Below are positions 21,097-32,526 of a stretch of 64,000 bases of DNA, piece after piece (position 1 is the stretch's first letter; every line of letters begins with the position of its first letter). The translations under genes and the position numbers were made by a program. A model generated the notes under the pieces. The model searched no databases. It had not been told where the DNA came from and worked only from the letters and a program-made list of their open reading frames with translations. This stretch comes from Metellina segmentata (lineage: Eukaryota > Arthropoda > Arachnida > Araneae > Tetragnathidae), in contig OX375881.1 of assembly GCA_947359465.1 (NCBI GenBank), forward strand, positions 115,130,738 through 115,194,737, read 5' to 3'.

Positions 21097-21905
21097 CACT
21101 CTATAACAACAACAAAAAAATCGACGCACCAAGAAAGAGTTGTCCGATTGCGATAAAAATGGGTGAATGTGAAAACCATACATAGAAAACAAACGATTAA
21201 ATTTCATAACAATTGAGTTAATTTATTTCAGAGTTTTATCGTTACAAAAGGAGAAACTCAATAAAGCGTTAGTCTACCTCTGGCCTGGATGCAAGCTGTC
21301 ACCCGGCGTGGCAGAGACTGAAAAAGTTCCCGGATGATGTCCTGCGAAATTGCTTGCCAAATTGTCTCCCACTGTCGGGCTAAAGGGCCAACATTCCAGG
21401 AGGGTTGCAATCGCCTTCCCATAAAGTCCCAAATTTGCTCTATGGAAGAGAGATGAGGAGACCTAGCTGGCCTCTGTGTTGGGAAAGCTTGAAGACAGTT
21501 CATAGCAACACGCGCCGTGTGCGACCAGGCATTATCTTGTTGAACAGTAAGTCCGGGGTGTCGCAAAAGGAACGGCAACTCAACCGGTCGTAGAATGTCG
21601 TCTACGTACCGCTGTGCTGTTAGTGTGCCAGTAATGACACCAAACGGCTATCAAACAAGATGGCCCCCCAGACCCAAACGCCCTGTTGTGGTCATGTGTG
21701 GCGTACGATAGTAAGGGCAGGATCCCCACGCTGCCCTGGACGTCTCCAGATAGATACGTCTGTGGTTGTTATCAGGACATAGTTAGAAACGGGACTCGTC
21801 GCCACAGACTATACGTCCACAGTCAGACCCGTTCGGAGTTGATCCAGCCCGGCACCACTGTAATTCTGCACTTTTATGGTGCGTTGATTTTTTTGTTATA
21901 GAGTC
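21097..21905 (-). mobile_element. Tc1-like element, GACGCACCAAGAAGGA family, deletion copy
   Basis: An 809-bp copy between TA at 21095-21096 and 21906-21907 with ends ACTCTATAACAA at both sides. Compared with the 1,365-bp copy, the 5' half of the transposase is missing next to the right end. Confidence 0.9.
21258..21860 (-). pseudogene. Tc1-like transposase, C-terminal part
   Basis: The open frame at 21258-21578 starts just before the second catalytic Asp, which is kept (LTVQQDNAWSHTARVAMNCL). It runs to SLPRRVTACIQARG. The motif that should hold the Glu reads SPHLSSIEQIWD. Upstream on the minus strand (to about 21860) the FSDESRF-to-GAI part can still be traced but is broken by frame changes. 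The DNA-binding half is absent. It cannot encode an active enzyme. Confidence 0.85.
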
Positions 21906-21907
21906 TA

Positions 21908-22560
21908 ATTGTAAAGGATGATTAATATAGCACTTTAGCGATTTATCTGCAAAGCAATTTGACTCGTTGTATTTGTGTAGGGCTTTCTCTCTGCATGCAG
22001 TAGTAGAAGTAGAATTTTCTTACGATTTTAGAACATTTAAGCACCAAAACTTGGGCTTCCAGAATTTATTTAACTTGTCTGATTTTAAGGATGTCATGAA
22101 TACTTCTCATGATACACTTTCCTTCGCGTTTCACTGACATATTTTGGACAGTCGCAGTCCGTGATTTGTTTTCATTTCAATTTATATTTTGTTACTTGAA
22201 CATTACGTAGCAGTCTTGCTTGAATTCAACGTTTCACACTGATATCTTTCCAATTTTTCTTCATTATTAAGTTTTATTGAGTTAAAAATGTTTTGGACCC
22301 AAATTTCCTAATATTATGAATGTTTTGAATTACTACAATTTTGGAATATACGAATCAGGAATATACGAATTATTAAGATAGTTTTTGCCGTCGCAGGAGT
22401 GAAAACTCGATTTTTTTTCGCTCGATTCTCAGACTTTTTCCCGAAACGCATCAGAAAATTACGAAATCAATATGATTTGTTCAAAATTGTATATGGAACA
22501 AAAGGAGAAGGTTTTTTTCCAATGCGGCTACTAAAACACATTCATACATAACCTTCTCCA
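21908..22560. other. No supported gene
   Basis: AT-rich. It may include the eroded 5' part of the Helitron that ends at 22665. Confidence 0.4.
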
Positions 22561-22665
22561 AGACGCTTGCGAAAGGAATGTTGGTTTGCGAAGCAAACCC
22601 AATGGGATTGCGTAGCAATCATGAGGGTTGTCGAGCTTAAGCGAACAGGGGGTGGAGCCTCCTAG
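22561..22665 (+). mobile_element. Helitron 3' terminus with a hairpin cluster
   Basis: Contains the hairpins TTGGTTTGCGAAGCAAACCC and GGGATTGCGTAGCAATC, then a GGGGGTGGAGCCTCC stem followed by CTAG and a host T. That order is the 3' end structure of a Helitron. The 5' TC end was not found. Confidence 0.7.
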
Positions 22666-23418
22666 TATTTTAAGAAAACGTTGCGTTGTTTAAGTTAAAA
22701 ATTTGGTTAATTGACGCAATGTCTCGAAAGAATTATGAGTTAAGAGTTTTTAGGACCATGACAAAAAAGGCAATTATAAAAGAAATGGTTGAGCTGTTTG
22801 CCAAATAGCTAAGAATTTTTAAGTTAAATAATCAACTGTTTTCTACGTAGATACGGAATACAAATCCACGGGAAAAATTGAAAGCAGCGAGAGATTCTAC
22901 GGAACCAAAGCCATATCAACGAGACTACAGAATCTTTGAACGTTCAGTTAGAAAAAAAATATTTTCATTAATAGCAATGAAGTCCCAAATGACTTTGCAT
23001 TATGTTTCAATGAGTCATGTTAGGTCCCTTGCATTTATAAATTATGTAGACAAATTTGGTTGCATGTTATGAGAGTAGAAGTACAAGGAGAAAGTGCATT
23101 AGTGAACATAGGCCCAAAAGGCAAAAGTTTGCATTAATAAATAGGCCTTTGGAATTTTTCAACATGATTTTCAGTGATGAAAGTAAGTTAAACTGGTTTT
23201 GATAAGACAAATAAAACATCTTGAAGGTATCAGAAACGTCAGACAAAAGGCCTGAAATAGGACAGTCACCTCAGGTTGGCTAGTGCGGAAGTTTCGAGAG
23301 TTTTTCATACGACTGTCAGGACTTTGGAAAGTTCAGACGATGACGGACATTTTTAGCCACAAAATAGCCATTGAAGATATTTTATAAACAATCTTATTAG
23401 TTTGTTTAGAAGGACAAC
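22666..23418. other. No supported gene
   Basis: AT-rich, with no motif in either strand. Confidence 0.5.
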
Positions 23419-23714
23419 CCTATTCAAACACTATCAAAATCTTTTCCACGAGATGGGTGTCGGATGTCTGGACAGTGTTTGCTTCCTTAGACAAGCCTCT
23501 CGGCGCCCTGAGTCAGGAAGTTCAGCTCGAAACAGACACCGAGCAAACATCAACAGTTGTTGAAACATCCTATTTAAACAGTATCTGAAACTTTTCCACC
23601 GAAGATGGTTGTCAGATGTTTGGACAGTGTATGCTTCCAGAGACAAGTCTCTGTCGCCGGAAATTCTGCTCGAAACAGACACGAGCAAAAACCAACAGGA
23701 GTTGATGAAACATC
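23419..23714 (+). repeat. Two-copy tandem duplication, about 150-bp unit
   Basis: CCTATTCAAACACTATC...TTTTCCAC...GTTTGGACAGTGT...CTCGAAACAGACAC...GAAACATC at 23419 is repeated with about 80% identity from 23569. The open frames crossing both copies have no domain. Confidence 0.88.
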
Positions 23715-24499
23715 ATGTCGAAACCGAAACAGACGGTTCATAGAGTAAACATAACTTGGACAAGTTCTGGGGCTCTTCCTCTGCATGTGAGTGCATGTGA
23801 TGTTCCTTCTCCGATGGAATGCGAGGTTTTTTCCGAATCCACCATCCCCGAGTCAGCAGACAGAATACCAACAAGCAGACAAGTTGGCAAAACACTTCGC
23901 GGGCGACGTGTTAATAACTCAAAACGTCACGACGAAAATATAATAAGAAGGCGTCGGAATATGAAGTTTTCTGTGACACGAAGCACTGAACAAACGGCTG
24001 GTCACAGCTCCCGTGTCACCGACAGTCATCCGTTTGCGTCGCTCAACTCTCAACCCACCCCCACCGTTCGAAGAAAAAGGAAGAAAAACGTTCTATTTTT
24101 GGGGGTCGTCTCGCTCCTGGCTTTTTCGAAGATAATGAGGTCATCAAGAGGATGTGTCCGCCGGGCCCTTTTTCTTTTCCGAAACGGCGTCGGCGGAGGG
24201 GCGCAGCAATAATAAGTTGTTCAAAGCATTGTCTCCGTTTGCGTGGTGTCCTGGCCCCGGCTCTAATGGATCGGTTTCTGGAACTCCGGGGGCAGGGAAT
24301 TAGCGCCGTGAGGGGGTCGGAGAGAGGAATCGGTTCTGTGCGCTGGATGTTCTGGAACGCATGATGCACAGGTAGGCACTTTTTCAAATTTTCGACATCA
24401 TTTGCCTCGCGCGGCACTTCAATGTATTCGAATGGAACGTTTAAACCTCTGCTCCTCTCGGTGTCAGAGTTGCTTTTAACACACAACGCATTTAATGAC
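23715..24499. other. GC-richer unassigned segment
   Basis: Mixed-composition sequence with overlapping frames of up to 165 aa on both strands. No domain, splice structure or repeat similarity was recognised. It could hold a single-copy regulatory region or exon. Confidence 0.4.
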
Positions 24500-25450
24500 T
24501 AATTAACTACATCTGTTGGTTGAAAGAATCCTTTTTTTTCAAACCTTAAGAGTTCGTTTGTTACTCTTTTCCTTAGAATAAAAATCCTTGGAACGATTCT
24601 ATTGCTCAACTCCTTGAAACAGAAACCATTTGGCAAGATTCTATTGCTCCTTTACTTAGAAAAGCATAAATTGGAATGCTTTAACTGCAGCTTTTCTTGT
24701 AATAGAATCCTCTGGAAATATTCTCTTGCTTATTTCATTGGAACAGAAACCCTATGGAAAAATTATATTGCTCCTTTACTTAGAAAAGCATAATTTGAAT
24801 GCTTTAATTGCACTTTTCAAAGTAATATAATCTTCTGGAAAGATTCTCTTGCTTATTTCCTTGTAACAGACACCCTTTGGAAAAATTATATTGCTCCTTT
24901 ACTTAGAAAAGCATCTTTCGACAAGATTCTATTGCTCCTTTACTTGGAAAAGCATCAATTGGCAAGATTCTATTACTCCTTTACTTAGAAAGAGCATCAT
25001 TTGGAATGATTTAATTGCATCTTTCCTTGTAATAGAATCCTTTGGAAAGATTCTGTTGCTCATTTTCCTTGGAACAGAAACTCTTTGAAAGATTCTATTG
25101 CTCTTTTACATAGAATAGCATAATTTGGAAAGATTTAATTGCACTCTTCCTTGTAGTATAATCTTTTGAAAAGATTATATTGCTCCCTTTATTATAATAT
25201 ATCCCTTTTAAAGAAAAGATAAATAGAATCTTTCCTTTTTGAAATATTCTATTGATCATTTACTTAAAATAGAATCCTTTGGAAATATTATATTGATGTT
25301 CCATTGACTTGGAAAGAGGAAATTGAGGAAAGATTTCATTGATATTCTATTGATGCTTTACATGAATAATAATACTTTGGGAAAATTTTATAGCTCATTT
25401 CCTTAGAATAGAATTATTTGAAGATATTCTATTGCTCAAAAAGATAAGAA
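24500..25450 (+). repeat. Degenerate tandem repeat, GATTCTATTGCTCC type
   Basis: Roughly twenty diverged units of about 40-60 bp built from AAAGATTCTATTGCTCCTTT, ACTTAGAAAAGCAT and AGAATCCTTTGGA. The units contain the complementary words GATTCTATT and AATAGAATC, so single strands could fold. The same family occurs in reverse orientation at 59160-60720. Confidence 0.85.
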
Positions 25451-26709
25451 CTGGTTAGAAGTCAGGACCGGTAAAACTACAAGTTGCATGTTGGAATTAT
25501 GCGTGTGAACTCCTCAGAAGGTCACGAATGAAACCTAAGCCGATAAAACTTTATTTGGTCAATCTATAACCTCAATGTGATCTCAAATTTTAATATTTGG
25601 TTAAGATTTTACTTTTAGACCACACGCTTAGAATTTTACTGATCATGTGAATTTTCAATTCCGTCTCTTTCGAATTCTTTTAGTAACACGTAAATGTTCT
25701 ATGTAATGGTCTAGTAAATGGTCTACGTCATGGTCTAGTAAATGGTCTGCGTCTTGGTGTAGTAAAATCTCGTTATACGTCCGCTTAACCAAAGTTGAAA
25801 GATACTCGTATCCAATCTCTTCTTGCCATTTTCGTTACCTGGCTTCTATATTCTGTAATTCACCGCTTGTATAACCTTCGTCAAAAGTATCTAACATAAA
25901 TCCTCAATCCATACCAGTCACTTAAAAGGGTTCGTCACCTCCTTAGGCACCCATGTTGAATTGATAAAATTTGGGGGCATCTTATTTATTCATAAATTAC
26001 TGTATCAATTTGAAATGTTTACAGAGTACTATTTGAATACTTTCAAAGACTAGAACACAAGGGTTTTAATTTGTTTAATTCACAGAAAAACTTTTAAAAA
26101 TTATGAACTCTTTGAAAATGGACAAAAAAAATTTAAATTTTTTAGATAAAAGAGTTTTTTTAAAGCATGCATTTTATATTTTATTCATTGTTTTAAAGTG
26201 CATCATAAACAATCATAAAAAGTTTCAAGAATGTATCTCAACTAGTTTTTGAGTAATGTGCCCCAAACATAAAATAAAAAGGTATTTTTTGAGACATACG
26301 TCGCGATAATAGTGCATCTACTTAAAAAATATTTAAAAATACTTCCAATTAACGGATTTCTACAAATGAGGTATCGTTATAAAAAAAAACAATTTTACAT
26401 CTCAAAACTGATTTTTTTTCCTTCGAATTTTTAGGGTGCCGGCTTCCCTTAAATTTTCATTAACCGTATTAGTTCAATTTCACAAGAAGGCTATCATTGA
26501 TATATATTTTTTATCTTCTGGATTAATCTTTTCTTTAACATAAAAGGTCCAAATACTTTTTTGAAGGAAAACGGGAGATCAAATTAGATTTTTAATCAGA
26601 AATATTTTTTCTCTCCCTTCTTTTGTTCGTGTTAATATTGAAAATCACTCTTATTGGATTGCTCTGAAACAGATTATCTCCCGGTCAACGACAGGGGATG
26701 ATTGGGTTT
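25451..26709. other. Unassigned AT-rich DNA with a small ATGGTCTAGTAA repeat
   Basis: A short tandem stretch of ATGGTCTAGTAA/ATGGTCTACGTC units lies at about 25708-25765. Otherwise no feature was seen. Confidence 0.5.
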
Positions 26710-26937
26710 AATTAATTGCACTAATGTATTTTGAGGTACAAAGGATTTATTTTTCCTGGCCCTTTTCTTTTTATATTTTTGCTGTGTCCTGACTTTTGGT
26801 GTAATGTTGCACTAATGTTATTTTATACTACTAAAACGAGTTAATTTTCCGGTTCTTTTTCTTTTCCATTTTTTTTATGTCCCGACCAATGGTATGATGT
26901 TACACTAATTGCATTTTATGCTAGAAACGGGTTAATA
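26710..26937 (+). repeat. Two diverged tandem copies, about 100 bp
   Basis: A pyrimidine-rich stretch, GTGTCCTGACTTTTGGTGTA, GTTGCACTAATG and a TTTTATAC-like block recur about 100 bp later as ATGTCCCGACCAATGG and so on. Purely repeat-like. Confidence 0.65.
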
Positions 26938-27186
26938 GAAAGGATCGATTTTAAATAAATCGAAATCGTTTTTTTAAAACCAAAATCGCCTGTGGTGAGA
27001 AAATGGTGAAATTGGTTGGCACAGATGAACTTTGATAGCAGCCACCTTATCGGCGTGAATAATGGGTTATTCTGCCAAAATTTTGACACAAAAGATTTTA
27101 AAGTACCAAAAAATATCAACCAATGCAAATTTCAATGGAGCCTGGTGGGAGCCTTAAGTATAAAATGATTTCGAAATAATATTTTT
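26938..27186. other. No supported gene
   Basis: AT-rich gap. Confidence 0.5.
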
Positions 27187-27252
27187 CACAAAAGGTCTTT
27201 TAATGCATCACAAAAGATCTTTTAATGCATCACAAAAGATCTTTTAATGCAC
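27187..27252 (+). repeat. 22-bp tandem repeat, 3 copies
   Basis: CACAAAAGATCTTTTAATGC plus AT, three times. The first unit has GGTC for GATC and the last ends in AC. Each unit contains the palindrome AAAAGATCTTTT. Confidence 0.93.
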
Positions 27253-28065
27253 CGAAAAAATTTCTTTTTTTACTCCTATACTTTTTTTGAAACTTTAAGC
27301 TTCTAGTAGGGGGTTAATCATTTAATTTATTCTCGATAAACCAATTTTTCGATTGTTTAATACCAATAAACAACTTTTCTCACCATACACGATATCTATT
27401 TTAAAAATCGACTTTATGGGTAAATTTTAATTTATGGGTGACTTTATGGGCACTTTCCTTTGCCATTTTCATTATGTCTATATCTGGGGAGTGGTGAATC
27501 TTTTTTTGGGACAAATAATTAGTGCCGAAAGGGGGGGGGAGTCAGAGGGAGATTCGATTCTCTCATCTGTTTGTTCTGGAACACACGATGCTCGTGGGTG
27601 GATGATCTTTTCAGTTTTCGCCTTCATCTCCTGTTACGGTGTTTAAATGTTTCGAACAGCTCACTCAAAGCATTTTAGTTTAGTTCAGTGGGTTTGCTCA
27701 CTGCGCTAGCAACCTGAGAGATGGCACAGATACGATTCCTCGTGTAGTGCATTTCTTTCTTCTGTGTCAGTAAAACTTTTGATGGGTATGTATGTTCATT
27801 TACTTGTTTGACGATGGAACCACCTTGCTACAAAAAAAAAACTCAATTAGCCTACGAAGGAATTTAAAGGTCACGACCTTTCTTTACTCTCCTCTTAAAA
27901 TACGTCGACTGTAAATGTTGCAATAATAATGCACACATTAAATGTAGTTAACTTTAAAAAGCATCGTGCCTAGATGAGTAACAAAAGTTTCATATCGTTC
28001 TTGCATTTAAATATTTACCACCGCAATAGCCGGACTGTCAATGGAACCAGAACGCATAGACATTA
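27253..28065. other. No supported gene
   Basis: AT-rich, with no element or gene recognised. Confidence 0.5.
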
Positions 28066-28567
28066 TATTGTAGTGATGTAAAAGTTCATCCCACTTTTTG
28101 CGCTCGATGACATTGCATCGCAGAAACGAAGTGTTATGTACTTCAAGTGTGAAAATTTTTGATGTTTGAAAAAAGGAATTTCAGCGACAAGTTCGGAGGA
28201 AAATGATTGTGTTTTTTCAACTGTAAAAGTATATAAAAAAAGGGAGCATTTTTGACATAGAATGTTTATTTTTTTTTCCGAAAAGTCAAGAATGCTTCGC
28301 ATATACAAAAGAAAGTCGTGTAGGGTGGGTATGATGTCGGTGATTCCATGTTTCGAAAGTGGTTCAGAAAGATCCGACCCCTGACTTCGGTCAGAAATCC
28401 CAGACCTTGTATGAGCGCATCGTGGTGTAGTTACCAGCGAGATGGAGAAAGGTCATCGATCCTAACAGCACAACCTGTATTGATTCAATGTAATTTTTAG
28501 TAAATAAACTTTTTTCAAAATTTTGTCAAAAATAAAGCGAGAGGAACTTTTGCACCAACCCAATAAC
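28066..28567 (+). mobile_element. Mariner-derived element, about 0.5 kb
   Basis: Mariner-type terminal repeats: left TGTAGTGATGTAAAAGTTC, right complement TTGGGTTGGTGCAAAAGTTC. The inner sequence keeps traces of a mariner transposase C-terminus (LPARWRKVID just before the right end) in broken frames. A relative with the same layout lies at 30124. It is an internally deleted derivative. Confidence 0.8.
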
Positions 28568-28954
28568 AACTGTCTGGAGTTGAAACTCCCTCCTCATCAT
28601 ACTTTCATCTGCCTGCAATATCAGCTCCTCTTCACACCATCGATTACCACCCCGAAGATTCGCTTTACAGCAAGAAAAATAATAGACATCCCCAAAGCTG
28701 TGCAAAATGACGTCGACATCTGACTCCGAAATGAACGTGACAAAATTTAAATATTTAAAAACAGTTATACGTGAGTTTTGGAAACTTTGTTGAATGTCTG
28801 GTTTATCTGTCGCATTGAATATTCTAAATCGCCTGTGTATAAAGGTCTGAAACCACAGAGAAAGTATGAAAGTAAATTAAGCAAAATTAACTTTTTTATG
28901 TGTCCAGGATCATGTTAACAAAACCGTTTCAACGTGACCCTTAGATTACATTGT
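28568..28954. other. No supported gene
   Basis: AT-rich gap. Confidence 0.5.
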
Positions 28955-29248
28955 CTGCTAGGTGGAACCTAAGATTCGTCATTTCATATGTCCATGGAAT
29001 GGAAAAAGACCCATTCATTAATTCATCATCTGATTGGTCCATTTATTGATCATCTATAATAAATAGCGATTTAACTATTTTTTGTCGCCACTCTATACAA
29101 ATGAACATTCACTCCCCTACCCTGCATTATGATGTCATATCGCCAAAAGAAAAGATAAAGCACCAAATCGGCTAACCATGACAGTTTTTGATAGAACAGT
29201 CGCGTGACTACTAGTCGACATTTCGCTCACACTTTTTGAAGCTCCTCT
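28955..29248 (-). repeat. Dispersed single copy related to the 263-bp satellite
   Basis: The minus strand aligns with one unit of the 37-41 kb satellite (AACCTAAG..TTCGTCATTT, TGATTGGTCCATTTATTGAT, GTCATATCGCC). It then continues into sequence matching the left flank of that array (GTGACTACTAGTCGACAT, AGCTCCTCTCC). Identity by eye is about 65-70%. It extends past the unit boundary, so the satellite grew from an interspersed repeat. Confidence 0.75.
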
Positions 29249-29257
29249 CCACACCAA

Positions 29258-29597
29258 CATTAGCCGACCAACCGGTCTGATGGTTAAGTTATTAGCCTCT
29301 AGTTCGAAAGGTTCCTGGTTCTAATCGGGGTCAGGGCAGGGATGTTTGTATATGTGGTGTAGAGGCGCGTAGAACGTGCATCTTAAATATGTCTAGGCCA
29401 AAAGTCCTCACCTTGGGTTGGTGTGGAAGTTTGGAGAGTTGTTTGCCAACTCAGGTGTTGCCTCGTCATCTGACCGTGGTTCAGAATGACGTGGTGTTGT
29501 CCTCGGATCTTCCCCTTAGGGGATCGATCCCGGACCAACGTCAATAGCCCGTTGTGTTGCTGTAGTATGACGTTAATTAAAAATAACCATTACCTTA
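29258..29597 (+). repeat. SINE, head type A, full length
   Basis: The head begins TTAGCCGACCAACCGGTCTG. The copy ends AATAACCATTACC. Flanked by CCACACCAA at 29249-29257 and 29598-29606. It sits at the edge of the satellite-related repeat. Confidence 0.9.
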
Positions 29598-29605
29598 CCA
29601 CACCA

Positions 29606-29795
29606 ATCTCAGTCTACTTATATTTCACGTCTATATCTGAAACGCTTGAAGAGATTCACATCCTGATACACGTCATTTCACTACTGAGATGAATCGTGAG
29701 CTCAGCCTACTTGTGTTTCACTTCGATGTCTGAAACACGCGAAAGGATTCACATCTTGATACATGTTATTTCACTTCTGAGATCAGTCCTGAGCA
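29606..29795 (+). repeat. Two-copy tandem duplication, about 94-bp unit
   Basis: CTCAGTCTACTTATATTTCA...CTGAAACGC...GATTCACATC...CTGATACACGT at 29607 recurs from 29700 with about 80% identity. Confidence 0.85.
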
Positions 29796-30123
29796 CCCCG
29801 GGGGACGTGCACCGAGATCCGCCCTTCAATCGGGCATGTTTGCATTGCTGGGGAATGGAGCTCTCCGGTGTTTGCTCTTCCATTTCAGAAATAGAAGCCC
29901 CTTTCTGCTTAAGGATTCCGCCCCTTCCCTTGCAGCGGCCGCATTCCCGGCCACGCTCCCGGCCCTCATGAATCCGCACTTTGCTCAACCGACCCATCGC
30001 CTCTGGGAGATCGGGATCACATGCAGCAGAACAATGAAGCAAATCAAAACGCACAAATGCCTCATTCATACTCGTTCAGTAGAAGATCGATTCTTCCTGG
30101 AATGGTTACGCTTTTCTAATAAG
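29796..30123. other. GC-rich unassigned segment
   Basis: Contains CCCCGGGGGACG and GCGGCCGCATTCCCGGCC-type stretches in an AT-rich setting. Both strands are open over about 95-105 codons, but no domain was recognised. Confidence 0.4.
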
Positions 30124-30339
30124 TAATGGGCTGATGTAAAAGTTTGTCCCGTTTTCAGCTCTACATGGAATTACATCGCAAAACCAACGCGTTGTGTACT
30201 TTACGCGTATAAAGTTTCGATGTTGTTTCGCAGATTGTTCTATGCTGTTTGGCAGGATTTTCAGCGATTACATGGGGGGGGGGAAATTCTAAATTGTGAA
30301 AAGTATTAAAGGCAGAAAATAATAAACATTTTCGATATA

Positions 30340-31100
30340 CAGTCGAATCCCGATAATCCGAGTTGATCAGGACCGACACCAACTCGGATTACTGAAAACT
30401 CGGATTATGTGGACTACATAATAATATCGAAGAGAAAAATTCAGTTTTATAAATGTAACTAAAAATAGAGAGATCAAATAGCGAAAAAATAACGAGCACA
30501 CAGATTAGTAAATGTATTTTAAATAACATCACACTTACTTGATTTAATATTTAAAAAATTAATCTAAAGTTGTTTGTTGAAACTCTCTTTCTTGCTGCGT
30601 TGTCTCGCAAGCTTTTCAAAAATAAAGCGTTATGTGGTAAAGCATCTGGTTGCTGCTCCATATAGCGAAGAGCAACATCTAACGCTGCCTTGCCTTCTGC
30701 ATGCGAAATGATCTTCTGTTTCATCGTTTAAATCTTCAGTTTCATCAATTCCTTCTTCGGTAATCATACGAATTATTGCATCGTCGGTAATTTCCTCTTC
30801 CTCATCACGGTAAAGCCATCCTTCGACTTAATTATCTGTTACCTCTTTACAGCCAGGTAGTTTCAAAACTGTATTTTTAATTTCAAAATGTTCTTGATTT
30901 TCTTTCTTTTTCTTTTTATTATTATCTTTGAGGTCTTTAGTTGTCAGGATACTATGCCAGCTGTTCTTTATTGACTCGGCTTTAATTTTTTCGAATGATT
31001 CAGCAAGCCAATACATAACATTTTTATCATTAATTGACATTGAGAGGGGAAATAAAGCTATATCGGATTAAGCGGAGCTCGGATTAGCGGGACTCTACTG
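30340..31100 (-). mobile_element. Pogo/Tigger-like element, internally deleted
   Basis: A 761-bp element between TA at 30338-30339 and 31101-31102. The inverted ends are CAGTCGAATCCCGATAATCC and, at the right (complement), CAGTAGAGTCCCGCTAATCC. A pogo-type transposase tail lies inside. Confidence 0.92.
30551..31040 (-). pseudogene. Pogo/Tigger-like transposase C-terminal remnant
   Basis: The 70-aa open part reads WLAESFEKIKAESIKNSWHS, the region just after the DDE core in jerky/Tigger-type transposases, with a lysine-rich run behind it. After a stop at 30828 the frame continues with an acidic stretch (DEEEEITDDAI). After one shift it gives ALDVALRYMEQQPDALPHNA and RDNAARKR, the usual tail of this family. 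The CENP-B-like DNA-binding domain and the catalytic triad are absent. Nonfunctional. Confidence 0.8.
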
Positions 31101-31413
31101 TATTACGCTTTTCCATATCCGAAAGGCAATAATGCTTCGCAGACGCCAAAGAAGGTGTGTTACGTATGGTAAGGGTGCCGTTTACGATTCTATGTACCGT
31201 AAGTGGTTCAGAAAGCTTGGTCACTTCACTTAGATCGGTTCTTTAGCCAAGACCTTCAGAACTTCCACGAGCGCGGAATGATGCAGCTACAGGAGAAAGG
31301 TCATTGAACCGAACGGTACATTGATTATATGTAATTTTTAGTCAACACAATGAAATAATTTTTCTTCACATTTGTTTTTAAAAAAATGGGACGAACTTTT
31401 GCATACATCTAAT

Positions 31414-31859
31414 AATAGTAGGTGTTTGTGTAGGTTTGTGAGAGATTCAACAGTCATACTGTGCCACACGAAAGTTAATTATACCAAACTAGAAGTGCAT
31501 GTTCTTTTTGAACCTCGTGTAAGAGTCATGAACATAATGATAGATCAAATCTGACCCTTGCAAAATGAATTGACCCAATAGAAGGTGAGTCAGCCTACTC
31601 CTCACTTTCAGTTCCAGAGCTCGGAGTTTCAATAGACGTCAAAGTGGTGTTGAAAAGAACTTGCATCCGTTTATATCATATCTACAGCTACGAAATAAAA
31701 TATTAGCATCGATAAGTTTTTTAAATTTACTGCCGGATTTTGTTCGTGTTTTGAATGTTTTATCTATATAGATTGGGAAAAAAAAGGAAATATGAAACAA
31801 TCTACATATGGGATGTGATATTTGTGTTCTGTGGGACAGAAAATTGATTCTGAGAATGG
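31414..31859. other. No supported gene
   Basis: AT-rich gap. Confidence 0.5.
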
Positions 31860-32518
31860 TAAACGGTCTGCGGGCCTGATAAACCAATCCGCAGTACTAT
31901 ATTACTGGCTTGCGGGTCGGAAGAGCCTATCTGGCGGGTTTTATCTAGTTGGAGAACTAGACGAACCTATTATGTGCGCAGTATTTGGAATGTGGGCCGG
32001 ATGAACCTATCTGGTGGACAGTAATGGTGGGCAGGCCTGTTAAACCTATCCGGAGGTCGTATTTGGTTTGCGAGCCGGATGAACTTATTCGGTGGGCCTT
32101 ATGTGGTTTGCAAGTACGTTAAATATATCCGGTAATTTAGGTAATTTTTTTAGTTAACGTCGTACTAGAGCAACACAGCGGGCTATTGACGACGGTCCGG
32201 GATGAGTCCCTTAAGGGAAAGATCCGAGGACAACACCTCGTAATTTTGAACCACGGTCAGATGACGAAGCAACACCTGAGCTGGCACCCCACTCTCCAAA
32301 CTTCCACGCCAACCCAACGTGAGGACTTTCGGCCACGACAGATTTAAGGTGCACCAGCCGCCTCTACACCATGCGTTTACAAACATCCATGCCCGGACCC
32401 GGATTCGAACCAGGAACCTTCCGATCTAGAGGCTAACACCTTAACCACTATACCGGTTGGTCGGCTAAATATATCCGGAGGGCCGTATCTAAATTGCGAG
32501 TCACATATGTGTTACATA
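31860..32518 (+). repeat. 40-bp minisatellite, block 1
   Basis: About seven diverged units of 39-41 bp with the consensus CCTATCCGGTGGGCCGTATT then TGGTTTGCGAGCCGGATGAA. A full SINE interrupts it at 32133-32465. A second block of the same repeat starts at 35101. Confidence 0.88.
32133..32465 (-). repeat. SINE, head type A, full length, in the minisatellite
   Basis: Near-consensus 333-bp copy flanked by a perfect 13-bp duplication TAAATATATCCGG (32120-32132, 32466-32478). The low divergence and exact duplication mark a young insertion. Confidence 0.96.
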
Positions 32519-32526
32519 TAAAAAAA

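Larger units (their letters stand above)
30124..31413 (+). mobile_element. Mariner-derived element, split by a pogo-like element
   Basis: The left part 30124-30337 and right part 31103-31413 match the two halves of the element at 28066 (TGATGTAAAAGTTTGTCCCG; AATGCTTCGCAGAC; GGAGAAAGGTCATTGA). The ends are mariner-type. The gap holds a pogo element. Confidence 0.82.

Noticed and set aside
23715..24486. Protein-coding gene in overlapping frames of 165 and 147 aa
   Set aside because: Both strands are open because of GC content. No domain or codon pattern favours either.
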